A model generated the notes under the pieces. That model saw only the letters and a program-made list of their open reading frames with translations, did not search any database and was not told where the DNA came from. The position numbers and the translations under genes are program-made. From Candidatus Poribacteria bacterium (lineage in GTDB: Bacteria; Poribacteria; WGA-4E; WGA-3G), in NCBI GenBank assembly GCA_022827225.1, contig JAJDTJ010000005.1, positions 1 to 64,000 of the forward strand: DNA of 64,000 bases, read 5' to 3'. Positions 6,459 to 15,733 of this stretch are shown here, piece by piece (the first letter of the stretch is position 1; the number at the start of each line of letters is the position of its first letter).

Positions 6459-8915
6459 TTGAAAATTAAAACAGACTTGAGGCGCGTTTGGGCGGTGTTT
6501 ACGGCGGTTTTGGTACTACTACCGCTACGCGCAGTGCAGGCTGAAATAGAAACAGAATCCGCTCACAGAGTTGCGACGGCTGTCCGAATTAAAGATGCTC
6601 CACCCGAATTAGACGGCGTTTTAGATGATGCTGTCTGGAAAACCGCGCCCCTCCATGAAGGGTTTCGTCAACGCGACCCCGACGAAGGAAAGCCTGTCTC
6701 TGAACATACTACGTTCCAAGTCGCCTATGACGACGAGGCGGTCTATTTTGCTGTCATGTGTTATGACAGTGAACCTGATAAAATCGTTTCCCGTCTCGTC
6801 AGGCGGGACGAGTACGTTGAATCCGATAAAATCCAAATTATTCTTGATCCGCACTACAATCGACAGCGCGGCTTTTCCTTTACTATCTACCCTTCAGGTT
6901 CTGTCATAGATGGTATTGTTGGAGGCGGTGGGCCAGACGGCTGGAACAATGCTTGGGATGGTGTCTGGGAAGCAAGTACACGCATCCACAAAAACGGATG
7001 GGCAGTAGAGTGTAAAATCCCGTTTTACATGTTCCGATTTTCACCGAAAGATAAATACACGTGGGGTCTACAGGTAGAACGGGAGATTAGCCGTAGAAAA
7101 GAGCGTGCCCATTGGCGTTTGATTAAAAAGGGAGAACCGGGTTGGATATCGCGTTTTGGGGACCTGATAGGAATTGAAGACATCCACCCCTCTCGCCATT
7201 TGGAATTGATCCCATACACAATGGGTAGGACAACGCTGAATAGCGAAACCAATTTGTGGGGAAATATTGGCGGTGATGTCCAGTATGGAATTACCACCGG
7301 GACAACCCTCAATGCCACAATCAACCCAGACTTTGGACAGGTAGAGGCGGACCCTGCGACGTTGAATCTCTCTGCCTATGAAGAATATTTTGAGGAACGG
7401 AGACCCTTTTTTGTCAAAGGTTCATCCATTTTTAACTTCGGTGGCGGCGAAAGTCAATTCTTTTATTCGCGGCGGATCGGACGCCAACCCGGGCATTTTG
7501 GACTTCCGAACGGCACCACGGAGCTAAATCGTCCGGAAGCGACGACGATTCTCGGTGCCGCCAAGATCGTCGGCAGAACTAACAGCAACACCTCCTTCGG
7601 TATCATGGAGGCAGTTACTGCAACAGAGTACGCACAGATTACAGAAAAAGGCAAACGCCGTGATTATTTGGTTGAGCCGTTGACAAATTACTTTGTCGGG
7701 CGAGTGACACAAGACATTTTGGAAGGGAATTCTCGCATCGGACTGATAACAACAGCCGTGAATCGACTGGCTTCTAATCCTGCTTATACCGGCGGAATTG
7801 ACTGGGACTTAAGGTTCGCGAAGGAACGGTATAAGATAAGTGGAATGCTCGCGGCGAGCCAAACCGGAGCACTTGAGGCGCGCAAGTCGGGCTACTTCGC
7901 ACATCTCGGATTTGATAAGCAGGGCGGGTGGTGGCGACTTCAGACCAATTTTAATGCCCGATCTCCAGACTTAGATATAAATGACATCGGATATACGCAA
8001 CGCGGCGATATGATGAGATGGTTCCATGATCTCATCTTCAAGAAGGAGCAACCGTTTAGCATTTTCCGAGAAGTTAGTTTGGGGTTCTTTGGCTGGCGAG
8101 AATGGAATTATGACGGTGTTAGCATCGGTCGCTATTCCGAGATATGGACAGACGGTAAACTGAAGAACTATTGGGACTATGACCTTTGGATCGGACGGAA
8201 TTTGGAATCATTTAATGATGCTGATGTCCGGCGTGGCGGGACGCTGATTAAAAATCCCGCAGGTTGGTGGATTTTTACCCAACTTAGAACCGATAGCCGT
8301 AAGATGGTTCAACTTGAACTGAATCCGATTTTTGCATGGGATGATGATAATAAGACTTCCGAGAGAGAGGTCAGTCTCCGTCTAAATATTCGTCCAATGT
8401 CAAATATTGAATTGAGCATTGGACCGATGTACCGTTACCGGATTGACGATGCACAGTGGGTTGAATTGATTGAAGAAAACGTCAATGGGCAAATCAAAAA
8501 ACACTACGTCTATGGTGAGCTAACGAGTCAAACACTCGACTTCACCACACGTGCGAACATTAGTTTCACGCCGACACTGAGCCTCCAATTCTACGTGCAA
8601 CCGTTTATTACGATTGGTAACTATGAAAACTTCAAGGAATTGGTGGAGCCAAAGTCGTATCGGTTCAAACCGTATCCGCTGAAGCGAAACCCTGATTTCC
8701 ACATGCGTTCCTTGCGTGGCAACACCGTCCTCCGTTGGGAATTCCGTCCGGGCAGTACCTTGTTTCTGGTTTGGTCTCAATCCCGCGAAGCTGCCTTAGA
8801 ATCCGTTCGCGAATCAGACCTCGATTTTCGTCCGCTCCATCGTTTGGGCAGCACTTTCACCGATGAAGGGAGAAATGTCTTTCTGATAAAATGTCGATAT
8901 TGGTTCGGGATATAG
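6459..8915 (+). CDS. DUF5916 outer-membrane protein with CBM9-like N-terminal domain
   Basis: This 818-residue protein starts at TTG 6459 with GAGG at 6446-6449. A signal peptide (residues 1-28, ending AVQA) precedes a carbohydrate-binding family 9-like domain at about 40-230: PPELDGVLDDAVW, then FQVAYDDEAVYFAV, and GWAVECKIPF. Residues about 235-818 form the DUF5916 region, rich in alternating strands (the ATLNLSAYEEYFEERRPFF segment is characteristic) and ending in an aromatic strand YWFGI typical of outer-membrane beta-barrels. Such proteins are secreted or in the outer membrane; their ligands are mostly unknown, and a role in sugar or peptide handling is only suggested by the CBM9-like part. 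It stands alone, with its own terminator at 8948-8984. Confidence 0.82.
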   Translation: MKIKTDLRRVWAVFTAVLVLLPLRAVQAEIETESAHRVATAVRIKDAPPELDGVLDDAVWKTAPLHEGFRQRDPDEGKPVSEHTTFQVAYDDEAVYFAVMCYDSEPDKIVSRLVRRDEYVESDKIQIILDPHYNRQRGFSFTIYPSGSVIDGIVGGGGPDGWNNAWDGVWEASTRIHKNGWAVECKIPFYMFRFSPKDKYTWGLQVEREISRRKERAHWRLIKKGEPGWISRFGDLIGIEDIHPSRHLELIPYTMGRTTLNSETNLWGNIGGDVQYGITTGTTLNATINPDFGQVEADPATLNLSAYEEYFEERRPFFVKGSSIFNFGGGESQFFYSRRIGRQPGHFGLPNGTTELNRPEATTILGAAKIVGRTNSNTSFGIMEAVTATEYAQITEKGKRRDYLVEPLTNYFVGRVTQDILEGNSRIGLITTAVNRLASNPAYTGGIDWDLRFAKERYKISGMLAASQTGALEARKSGYFAHLGFDKQGGWWRLQTNFNARSPDLDINDIGYTQRGDMMRWFHDLIFKKEQPFSIFREVSLGFFGWREWNYDGVSIGRYSEIWTDGKLKNYWDYDLWIGRNLESFNDADVRRGGTLIKNPAGWWIFTQLRTDSRKMVQLELNPIFAWDDDNKTSEREVSLRLNIRPMSNIELSIGPMYRYRIDDAQWVELIEENVNGQIKKHYVYGELTSQTLDFTTRANISFTPTLSLQFYVQPFITIGNYENFKELVEPKSYRFKPYPLKRNPDFHMRSLRGNTVLRWEFRPGSTLFLVWSQSREAALESVRESDLDFRPLHRLGSTFTDEGRNVFLIKCRYWFGI

Positions 8916-8947
8916 GTCGTTAGATGAGGAGAAACAGAAATAACACA

Positions 8948-8984
8948 AGACCGCGTCAATTGTTTGACGCGGTCTATTCTTTTC
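8948..8984 (+). terminator. Rho-independent terminator after the DUF5916 gene
   Basis: A perfect 12-base stem (AGACCGCGTCAA with TTGACGCGGTCT) around a four-base loop is followed by ATTCTTTT. It lies 33 bases after the stop codon at 8915 and is one of the strongest terminators in the window. Confidence 0.88.
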
Positions 8985-9112
8985 AGAACATCCGTTCTTG
9001 CCTGACCGATACACAAAATTTGTCACGACAACACAAAAATTGCATGAAATTTGAAAAAAACTTGACAAATTCCGTGAAAATAGTCAAGATACTTGTAAAA
9101 CCGCATCTCCAT

Positions 9113-9141
9113 TTGACAAATTGCCTTTAGAAATGTATAAT
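9113..9141 (+). promoter_or_regulatory. Promoter of the rhodanese gene
   Basis: A consensus TTGACA (9113-9118) and a consensus TATAAT (9136-9141) are exactly 17 bases apart, giving a start near 9148 and a leader of about 90 bases. The 321-base gap 8916-9236 otherwise holds the upstream terminator and AT-rich sequence with a second TTGACA at 9062 that lacks a good -10 partner. Confidence 0.85.
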
Positions 9142-9236
9142 ATAAGTAAAGTACTATTCTATGTATCAATAGGACGCAGCTTGCGGGTTGCATAACTTCG
9201 CAAGTCTGAAGAAAAATAAGGGGGCTTAAAATAGAA

Positions 9237-10085
9237 ATGGCTGATTACGTTAATCCTGATGTTTTGGTGAGTACGGAGTGGGTAGCTGAACACGGCGGCG
9301 ATGCCGGTATTCGGCTTCTTGAGGTTGATGTGGATACGTCGGCTTACGGTGAAGGACATATCGCTGGCGCAGTCGGCGTGAATTGGCAGACACAACTCTG
9401 TGATCAAGTTCGACGCGACATCCTCACGAAAGAGCAGTTTGAAGCACTTTGCAACGATAGCGGGATCGCTAACGATACGACGATTATCTTCTACGGCGAT
9501 AATAACAACTGGTTTGCAACTTATGCCTTGTGGCAGTTCCGCTATTACGGACACGATGAAAGTCTGTTGAAGGTGATGAACGGCGGTCGTCAAAAGTGGA
9601 TTGATGAAGGTAGAGAACTGGTCACTGAGGTTCCAGATTACGCGAGCACAGGGTATCAAGCGAAATTTCCTGATGATAACGTTCGCGCCACAGCGAGTAA
9701 CGTCCGCGATACACTCGGAGAAGGCGTTGTTAACCTTGTTGATGTCCGTTCTCCTGCTGAATTCTCTGGTGAAGTCATCGCGCCGCCGGGGATGAGTGAA
9801 ACCGCACAACGCGGTGGACATATCCCAGGTGCTGCGAACATCCCGTGGGCGACTGCGGTTGCTGAGGACGGTACCTTTAAATCGCACGACGAACTGCAGG
9901 AAATCTATGGTGGGGCAGGTGTTGATGATAGTAAAGAGACAATCGCTTATTGCCGTATTGGAGAGCGTTCATCGCATACGTGGTTCGTGCTGAAGTATCT
10001 GCTCGGTTATGAAAAGGTCCGCAACTACGATGGCAGTTGGACGGAATGGGGCAATCTCGTCGGTGCTCCGATCGCACGCGACTAA
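9237..10085 (+). CDS. Thiosulfate/3-mercaptopyruvate-type sulfurtransferase (tandem rhodanese)
   Basis: Two rhodanese domains lie at about residues 10-125 and 155-275 of 282. The N-terminal one is structural (LLEVDVDTSAYGEGHIAGA, with no Cys at the active loop). The C-terminal one carries the catalytic loop with Cys239 in the sequence AYCRIGERSSHTWF. The CRxGERS form favours thiosulfate sulfurtransferase activity over 3-mercaptopyruvate, whose loop is usually CGSGVT. The VDVRSPAEFSGE stretch before the second domain is the CH2A-like region. Expected role: transfer of sulfane sulfur to cyanide or a thiol acceptor in the cytoplasm. It has its own consensus promoter and lies upstream of a hairpin repeat and the pterin genes. 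Confidence 0.88.
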   Translation: MADYVNPDVLVSTEWVAEHGGDAGIRLLEVDVDTSAYGEGHIAGAVGVNWQTQLCDQVRRDILTKEQFEALCNDSGIANDTTIIFYGDNNNWFATYALWQFRYYGHDESLLKVMNGGRQKWIDEGRELVTEVPDYASTGYQAKFPDDNVRATASNVRDTLGEGVVNLVDVRSPAEFSGEVIAPPGMSETAQRGGHIPGAANIPWATAVAEDGTFKSHDELQEIYGGAGVDDSKETIAYCRIGERSSHTWFVLKYLLGYEKVRNYDGSWTEWGNLVGAPIARD

Positions 10086-10101
10086 ATTTCTGCTTTTGGT
10101 C

Positions 10102-10130
10102 CGTAGGGGCGAGGTCACCTCGCCCCTACG
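10102..10130. repeat. Perfect hairpin repeat (REP-like)
   Basis: A 14-base perfect inverted repeat with one central base, CGTAGGGGCGAGGT then ACCTCGCCCCTACG, lies between the rhodanese stop and the next small gene. Related cores occur near 6358, 22289, 41611 and 46265. It could act as a transcription terminator or RNA stabiliser, but it has no T-tract. Confidence 0.7.
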
Positions 10131-10153
10131 ACGAACTCATCGCTATTAAAAAT

Positions 10154-10447
10154 ATGCCTAAATTTGTTTCTGCCCACGTTATTGCTTGCATGACGCGCCA
10201 GGATGTTGCTCGACTGCTGAAGCGTTTCAAAGAAGAAGAAAACAGCGACGTTCGTAATATTCGAGTTCTCTGTGATACACTCTCAGGACGGATGATCTGT
10301 GAATGGGAAGCACGTGACCGCGTTGTTTTAGTCGAATGGTTAAAAAAATGCAACGTCCAGATACGCGGAACAGGCGAATGGGTCATGACAGTCCAGTATG
10401 AATCCGTAGATGATCAACTTGTGGTGCCGCAGCGAGGAACCCTATAG
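10154..10447 (+). CDS. Small conserved-looking protein, possible DUF4242-like fold
   Basis: From the ATG at 10154 this gives 97 residues: MPKFVSAHVIACMTRQDV, an amphipathic helix, RVLCDTLSGRMICEWEARDR, a second helix, then a C-terminal strand VMTVQYESVDDQ. The beta-alpha-beta arrangement and the SGRMICEWEARDR strand resemble DUF4242/nickel-binding-like ferredoxin-fold proteins, but the match is by pattern only. No Shine-Dalgarno site is evident. It lies between the rhodanese and the pterin genes on the same strand, 34 bases upstream of the latter, so it may belong to that operon. Function unknown. Confidence 0.55.
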   Translation: MPKFVSAHVIACMTRQDVARLLKRFKEEENSDVRNIRVLCDTLSGRMICEWEARDRVVLVEWLKKCNVQIRGTGEWVMTVQYESVDDQLVVPQRGTL

Positions 10448-10481
10448 GCACTCAGGTATGTAAAATAAAACGCGAAAACCG

Positions 10482-11309
10482 ATGTACTACTTAACCCGTC
10501 AGACAGCGTTTGAAGCATCGCATTACAATCGGATTCCCGAATTAAGCGACGCGGAGAATTTTGCGTTGTTCGGTGCCGCCGCGAACCCAAACAGCCACGG
10601 GCATAACTACGTACTTGAGGTGATGGTAAAAGGCGATGTTGAGGCGGATGACGGTATGGTCATCAATCTGGTGACGTTGGATGCCTTGTTGAAAACGGAA
10701 GTGATCGCAAATTACGATCACAAACACCTGAACCGTCAACATCCCGTTTTTTCGGAAAATCCGTACCTGCAGCCGACGTGTGAGAATATCGCCATGGAAA
10801 TTTGGCACCGGCTCGTGCCTTCTCTGCCAAATCAGATGCTACATAGGGTGCGGCTCTACGAAAGCACATCCAATTTTGCCGACTATTATGGAGAAGGATC
10901 GATGGTTTACCTGACGAAGATTTACGAGTTCAGCGCGGCGCATCGTTTGCACAGCCACGCACTCAGTGATGAAGCGAACCGAGAGGTTTTTGGTAAATGC
11001 AACAATCCTGCTGGACATGGGCATAATTACGTTCTTGAAGTTACCGTGAAGGGTGATGTCGATGAGAGAACGGGTCTGGTTGCGGGTCTAAACTTTCTTG
11101 ATGAAGTTGTTCAAAAACAGGTCTATGCGCGTTTCGACTACAAACATCTAAATATTGACGCACCTGAATTTGAGACGCTCAATCCGACCTCGGAGAACTT
11201 CGTCAAAGTGCTATGGGATGTATTAGAGCCGAATTTGCGTCCGGTGGTTTTACATCGCCTACGTTTAAGAGAGACCGCGAAAAATCACTTTGATTACTAC
11301 GGCGCGTGA
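10482..11309 (+). CDS. Tandem 6-pyruvoyl-tetrahydropterin synthase (two PTPS/QueD domains)
   Basis: Two PTPS domains are fused: residues 1-138 and 141-275. Both have the zinc triad, an N-terminal His (His14 in EASH; AAHR in domain 2) and HGHNY (His39/His41 and His179/His181). Only domain 2 keeps the catalytic Cys (Cys173 in [11 protein letters not shown]); domain 1 has Ala33 at that place ([11 protein letters not shown]). Both end with a strand of the type HRVRLYES or HRLRLRET. Domain 1 may therefore bind substrate or act as a structural partner, while domain 2 converts dihydroneopterin triphosphate. In-frame ATG 10902, at the start of domain 2, is preceded by GGAGAAGG, so domain 2 may also be made separately. 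folE follows 34 bases downstream. A QueD role in queuosine synthesis is possible, but no queC, queE or queF is present here. Confidence 0.85.
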   Translation: MYYLTRQTAFEASHYNRIPELSDAENFALFGAAANPNSHGHNYVLEVMVKGDVEADDGMVINLVTLDALLKTEVIANYDHKHLNRQHPVFSENPYLQPTCENIAMEIWHRLVPSLPNQMLHRVRLYESTSNFADYYGEGSMVYLTKIYEFSAAHRLHSHALSDEANREVFGKCNNPAGHGHNYVLEVTVKGDVDERTGLVAGLNFLDEVVQKQVYARFDYKHLNIDAPEFETLNPTSENFVKVLWDVLEPNLRPVVLHRLRLRETAKNHFDYYGA

Positions 11310-11343
11310 TCTATTTTATCCGGGCAATGCTCAGAAACGCGCA

Positions 11344-11943
11344 ATGGAGACGAACCTTAAAACGATGAAACTTAAACAGGATCCCCCAAACCCAGAATTG
11401 GAGGGCCTCTTCACCAAAATTATTGAGAATTTAGGTGAAGATCCGAGTCGTGAAGGCTTGGTGAAAACGCCGCTCCGTGCGGCTAAAGCGATGGAGTTTC
11501 TGACAAGCGGCTACCATCAAAGTATTGATGAAATCTTAAATAGGGCGATCTTTGAAGAAGATTACGACGAAATGGTGATCGTGAAGGAGATTGAGTTTTA
11601 CAGTCTCTGTGAACACCATATCCTCCCGTTTTGGGGGAAATGTCACGTCGGGTATCTCCCGCAGAACCGGATTATAGGGTTGAGTAAGATCCCACGGATT
11701 GTGGATATGTTTGCTCGGCGGTTACAGGTTCAGGAACGACTGACCCGCGAGATCGCCGAGGCACTCGAAACTGCACTTGAGCCGCGAGGTGTGGCCGTCG
11801 TGATAGAAGGGCAACATTTGTGTATGATGGCGCGCGGTGTAGAGAAGCAGGCGCCGAAAATGGTAACGAATGTTATGCGCGGAGCGTTCCGAGCGGATAG
11901 TTCAACGCGCGCCGAGTTTTTGAGGTGCGTCCAAATATCTTGA
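11344..11943 (+). CDS. folE: GTP cyclohydrolase I
   Basis: The enzyme converts GTP to 7,8-dihydroneopterin triphosphate, the first step to folate, biopterin and some 7-deazaguanines. The 199-residue product has the family core: [13 protein letters not shown], then [12 protein letters not shown] with zinc ligand Cys89 and His91/His92, GLSKIPRIV and VQERLT, and a last ligand Cys160 in HLCMMARGV. This is the zinc-type FolE (FolE1). The start is uncertain. ATG 11344 is chosen; ATG 11368 and a TTG at 11290 that would overlap the previous gene are alternatives, and none has a strong ribosome binding site. Placement directly after the PTPS gene and before an SDR suggests a shared pterin pathway. Confidence 0.92.
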   Translation: METNLKTMKLKQDPPNPELEGLFTKIIENLGEDPSREGLVKTPLRAAKAMEFLTSGYHQSIDEILNRAIFEEDYDEMVIVKEIEFYSLCEHHILPFWGKCHVGYLPQNRIIGLSKIPRIVDMFARRLQVQERLTREIAEALETALEPRGVAVVIEGQHLCMMARGVEKQAPKMVTNVMRGAFRADSSTRAEFLRCVQIS

Positions 11944-11979
11944 TACACTTTATTTTACAATTTCGAGTGTGAGGTAAAT

Positions 11980-12726
11980 ATGGGTGTTTCCAATCGTCCT
12001 AATGATATAGCGGAACTTGAGGGGAAAGTCGTTGTGATTACAGGTGCCTCAAGGGGAATCGGTAAGTCGATTGCCACCGCTTTCGCAGCGGTAGGCGCGA
12101 AGGTTGTACTTGCCGCTCGGACACGTGAGGCACTTGAACAGGCCGCAGCCGATCTGAAGAAAGGCGGCGCTGATGCCCTATCTGTTCCGACTGATGTCAC
12201 TGACGCAGACGCTGTACAGCAACTTATTGAACGGACGCTCAATGTATACAAGCGCGTCGATATTTTGGTCAACAACGCCGGGGTCGGCTATTTCGGTCCG
12301 GTTGTCGATTTTGCACCTGATGACTGGGACACGGTTCTCAATTCCAATTTAAAGGCGGTCTATCTCTGTGCGAAGTATGCGCTTCCGCCGATGCTAACAC
12401 AGGGCGGTGGACAGATTATTAACGTACTTTCGATCGCTGCGAAGGTTGCATTTGAAGCCTCGGCTGCTTATTGCGCAGCGAAAGCAGGCGCATTGGCACT
12501 AACAAAGGTTTTAGCCAGCGAAGTCCGCCGACAGAATATTCGGGTTACTGCAGTGCTGCCCGGTTCAGTGCATACACCGTTTTGGGATGATGTTCCGATG
12601 CATCCCGATTTTGCACAAATGCTTAAGCCTGAGCATGTAGCAGATACGGTTGTCTCTATTTGCGGGCAACCGTCTGGGATGGTAACCGAAGAAGTCGTGG
12701 TAATGCCGCCACTCGGTATTCTATAA
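11980..12726 (+). CDS. Short-chain dehydrogenase/reductase
   Basis: A classical SDR of 248 residues: cofactor loop TGASRGIG (residues 21-28), DVT (about 68-70), NNAG (about 90-93), catalytic Ser in NVLSIAAK, and the YxxxK pair in AYCAAKAG. AARTRE after the second strand, with no acidic residue at its tip, favours NADP(H). By sequence it could be a 3-oxoacyl-ACP reductase-like enzyme. By position, 36 bases after folE and downstream of PTPS, it is a candidate sepiapterin-reductase-like enzyme completing tetrahydrobiopterin synthesis. The substrate assignment is inference from context. Confidence 0.8.
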   Translation: MGVSNRPNDIAELEGKVVVITGASRGIGKSIATAFAAVGAKVVLAARTREALEQAAADLKKGGADALSVPTDVTDADAVQQLIERTLNVYKRVDILVNNAGVGYFGPVVDFAPDDWDTVLNSNLKAVYLCAKYALPPMLTQGGGQIINVLSIAAKVAFEASAAYCAAKAGALALTKVLASEVRRQNIRVTAVLPGSVHTPFWDDVPMHPDFAQMLKPEHVADTVVSICGQPSGMVTEEVVVMPPLGIL

Positions 12727-12764
12727 TTGTGCTATGGGTATAGCGGACGTGCTGGTGTTTGTGG

Positions 12765-14138
12765 TTAGTTAGTGAAACGTCCGATTCTTCGACGGATGCG
12801 AACTGTACGGATGGCACGTTCGTCAGCATCTGTGACAGTGATGACCGTGTTGCTTAGATTGAGTTCGGTGCCGATTTCTGGGATCGTCCCAGTCCGATTG
12901 AGGATATAACCGGCGACGGTCTCATAGTCGCCTTCCGGAATTGGGAGTCCGTAGTGTTCTTTGAGCAGATCAACTTCTGCTCTTGCGTCGCATTCGAGGA
13001 TGTGGGGTGCGATGAGATCCACAAGGTCGGGTCCGTCGCGCTCATCGGCGAATTCACCGACAATTTCTTCGACCAAATCTTCAATCGTAACAAGCCCTAC
13101 AGTACCACCGTATTCATCGACAGCGAATACCATCGTATGCCGGGTGTTTTGAATCTCTTTAAGGAGTGCGTTAATATTTTTCGATTCAGGTACGAAGTGC
13201 AAGTCCGTTCGGATAAACGGTTCAATTGTTGTGGCTGCGGTATCTGTTTTTTCTTGGGTATCTGAACCGGTTTCTGGTTCAGCATCATCATAAATAACAT
13301 CTAAGAGATTAACGATCCCGGCGATGTTGTAAATTTTTTCTTCGTAGACAGGGATTCTTGAAAAGCCTGATTCCGCTGCGATTTGCAAAAATTCTTCGCG
13401 GTTGATATGTTTTTCGATGGCAACGATATCGACGAGTGGCACCATGACTTGTGCAACGGTACGATCCTGTAAATTAAGTAGACTATGAATCATCCGTCGC
13501 TGATCCGTGTGTAGGTTACCGGTGCGTTCACCCATTGTCGCGAGTAACCTCAACTCCTCACGTTGGGCATCGGGCCCGGGTGTACTTACCCCTCTGTCTA
13601 TAAGCCTGACGATGAGTTTCGTCAAGGTTTGTACGAGGAAAATGAGGGGGGCTAATACGTACTCAGAGAACCGGAGCGGGTAGGCATAGCGCAAAGCGAG
13701 ATTATCTGCCTTAACACGAAAGATTGTTTTCGGAAGAATCTCACCGAAGATAAGAAGGAGCGTGGTTACCCAAAGGATAGCGATCGGTTCTTGGAGATTT
13801 TTCGCGTTCGGGAGACCCGTGGAGAGCACCTGCTCAGTCAACCGGTCGCCGAATTGTGCAATTAGGATATTCGCCAGATTGGTTCCAACTAACGTGAGGG
13901 CAAGCATTCTATCTGGAGAATCCACCAAACGGTGAACAATTTTCGCTTTGGCATCGTTAGATTCAACAAGTTGATTGATCCGGATTTTATTAACAGATAC
14001 GAGTGCTGTTTCGGAACCGGAGTAGAATGCAGAAAGCACGAGACAGATAAGTACCGCGAGCACGAGTGAACTTAACACGATAATCTGCTCAGTGCCATTT
14101 GTGCCGATTAAAAAGATGGTTAGTAAAAGTGTTTTCAA
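12765..14138 (-). CDS. CNNM/CorC-family membrane protein (DUF21-CBS-CorC_HlyC)
   Basis: The 457-residue protein starts with DUF21, about four membrane segments (residues 18-190) including the conserved FYSGSETALVSV motif. A CBS pair follows at about 205-345 (VMVPLVDIVAIE, FSRIPVYEEKIYNIAGIV, TMVFAVDEYGGTVGLVTIEDLVEEIVGEF), and then a CorC_HlyC C-terminal domain ending RTVRIRRRIG. Family members are implicated in Mg2+ or Na+ transport; the haemolysin label of older annotations is misleading. The start codon is a TTG with no clear ribosome binding site. It lies 24 bases downstream of a paralogue and is probably co-transcribed with it from the promoter at 15622-15650. Confidence 0.85.
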   Translation of the reverse strand: MKTLLLTIFLIGTNGTEQIIVLSSLVLAVLICLVLSAFYSGSETALVSVNKIRINQLVESNDAKAKIVHRLVDSPDRMLALTLVGTNLANILIAQFGDRLTEQVLSTGLPNAKNLQEPIAILWVTTLLLIFGEILPKTIFRVKADNLALRYAYPLRFSEYVLAPLIFLVQTLTKLIVRLIDRGVSTPGPDAQREELRLLATMGERTGNLHTDQRRMIHSLLNLQDRTVAQVMVPLVDIVAIEKHINREEFLQIAAESGFSRIPVYEEKIYNIAGIVNLLDVIYDDAEPETGSDTQEKTDTAATTIEPFIRTDLHFVPESKNINALLKEIQNTRHTMVFAVDEYGGTVGLVTIEDLVEEIVGEFADERDGPDLVDLIAPHILECDARAEVDLLKEHYGLPIPEGDYETVAGYILNRTGTIPEIGTELNLSNTVITVTDADERAIRTVRIRRRIGRFTN

Positions 14139-14162
14139 TTGTTTTGTATCTGGTGTCTGATT

Positions 14163-15512
14163 TTAAACGTCCGTTTCGGTTTCAGGCGTATCCGGGACTT
14201 TAATAACCAGACTTGTAATGACATTACCTTCTGTTGCGGTAATTTCAAATTCAATACCGTTTTCATCTATATAGGATTCACCGACAGAAGGAATTCGTCC
14301 GAAGAGTCCGAGTGCGTAGCCGCCGATAGTATCCGCGTCGTCTTCACTGAGTTTTAATTCAAACTGTTGCTTGAGTTCTCGGATGCTCATGCGTCCGGCG
14401 GTTTCAAGGATTAGCGGTTTTTCAGAGTGCTGAACGTATTCGGGGGGTGAGTCGTCTCTGTCATGCTCATCAACGATATCTCCGACGACTTGTTCAAGGA
14501 TATCTTCGGTGGTGACGATGCCGGAAACCCCACCGTATTCGTCAAGGAGGATCGCTGTTTTCGTTTTTTCGTGTTTCAGTTGTAATAATAATGCTCCGAT
14601 TTTGCGGGTCTCCAAGACTAAAACCGGTTCTCGAATCAGGGGCGCGTCGTTCGATGCTTCCGGGCTCTGGTCCCGTTTTTCGAGAAAATCTTCAATCGTA
14701 AGCGAGCTGATTTCTGCGTGCCGCCAGCGTGCAAGATCTTTGACGTAGAAGATACCGCATATATTATCGATCTGCTCACGGTAAACTGGGATCCGTGAGA
14801 ATCCGAACGATTTTGCTTGTTTGAGTGTTTCTTGAACGGTGTTTGATGTAGAGACAGCGACGACTTCGGTTCGAGGCACCATAATCTCTCTCGCTTCGAT
14901 GTCGCGCAACTGGAGGATATTACTTACGATCTCACGTTCATCGGACGGGAGCGCTTCCTCGTGGTAAGTGTTGAGAACGTCTATCAAGTCTGATGCTGTA
15001 AGGTGCTCTGTAGCCGGCTGGTGCCCGCCGAATATCGGGAGTAGGAAATCAATGATTTTACGGAGCAGTCCCCGTAAAGGGGAGATGGCGATAGAAAATA
15101 TCCATAACAGGGGGGCGGTTGTCTTGGCGAAGAATTCGGCGTGCTTAATCGCATAAGTTTTTGGTGTCATCTCACCAAAGATGAGCATGAGAAGGACGTT
15201 GAGAACTAAGGCGATGACAAAGCGGAGAGGTTCGGAATATTGTTCAGGGAGCACTCGTCCGGTGAACGAGAGCATAAGGATAGCGAATGCCACATTAACA
15301 AGGTTATTACCAAGCAGAACAGTGATGAACAACCTGCGTGGATTATCTACAAAATTGATAATTGCAGACGTTCTGCCTTTTTCAACGCGGATCCGTTCAA
15401 TTTGAACTTGAGTCAGTGCGCATAGAGCCGTTTCGGAACCGGAGAAAAAGCCTGAAAGGACAAGTAAACCTGTCAAGCCAATCAGATAAGGGAGTAGTGG
15501 AACAACTTCCAT
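14163..15512 (-). CDS. CNNM/CorC-family membrane protein, paralogue
   Basis: This 449-residue protein has the same architecture as its downstream neighbour: DUF21 membrane region with FFSGSETALCAL near residue 25, a CBS pair (IMVPRTEVVAVS, FSRIPVYREQIDNICGIF, TAILLDEYGGVSGIVTTEDILEQVVGDIVDE), and a CorC_HlyC domain (about 360-440). Two adjacent diverged copies are common in bacteria and may form a heteromer. The export substrate is probably a divalent or monovalent cation, but that is family knowledge, not seen here. It is first in its operon. Confidence 0.85.
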   Translation of the reverse strand: MEVVPLLPYLIGLTGLLVLSGFFSGSETALCALTQVQIERIRVEKGRTSAIINFVDNPRRLFITVLLGNNLVNVAFAILMLSFTGRVLPEQYSEPLRFVIALVLNVLLMLIFGEMTPKTYAIKHAEFFAKTTAPLLWIFSIAISPLRGLLRKIIDFLLPIFGGHQPATEHLTASDLIDVLNTYHEEALPSDEREIVSNILQLRDIEAREIMVPRTEVVAVSTSNTVQETLKQAKSFGFSRIPVYREQIDNICGIFYVKDLARWRHAEISSLTIEDFLEKRDQSPEASNDAPLIREPVLVLETRKIGALLLQLKHEKTKTAILLDEYGGVSGIVTTEDILEQVVGDIVDEHDRDDSPPEYVQHSEKPLILETAGRMSIRELKQQFELKLSEDDADTIGGYALGLFGRIPSVGESYIDENGIEFEITATEGNVITSLVIKVPDTPETETDV

Positions 15513-15621
15513 TCTTTATTTAGAAAACGATTTTTTCGATTGCTCGCAAACCAAAATTGCAGTCATCATACTGAATTAGCACGGATTTTTCAATTGAGCG
15601 TCTTATCTTTTATCTTTTATA

Positions 15622-15650
15622 ATTATAACATATTGGCAGCAAAATCGCAA
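15622..15650 (-). promoter_or_regulatory. Promoter of the CNNM/CorC pair
   Basis: On the minus strand TTGCGA (15645-15650) and TATAAT (15622-15627) are 17 bases apart. The direct repeat ATCTTTT (15605-15619) lies just downstream in the leader. Confidence 0.65.
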
Positions 15651-15659
15651 CAAAAAATA

Positions 15660-15689
15660 TTGTACTTTTAGCGTTACACTATTTATAGT
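15660..15689 (+). promoter_or_regulatory. Possible promoter of the KDPG-type aldolase gene
   Basis: TTGTAC (15660-15665) and TATAGT (15684-15689) are 18 bases apart, placing a start about 38 bases before the ATG at 15734. It is back to back with the minus-strand promoter at 15622-15650. Confidence 0.5.
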
Positions 15690-15733
15690 CAGTACTTTGG
15701 CGAAGGTTTTAGCGGCTAATTTTGAGGGTGTCT

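Noticed and set aside
10037..10153. Longer N-terminus for the small gene at 10154
   Set aside because: The extension runs through the rhodanese end and the hairpin repeat in a different frame; the ATG at 10154 is more plausible.
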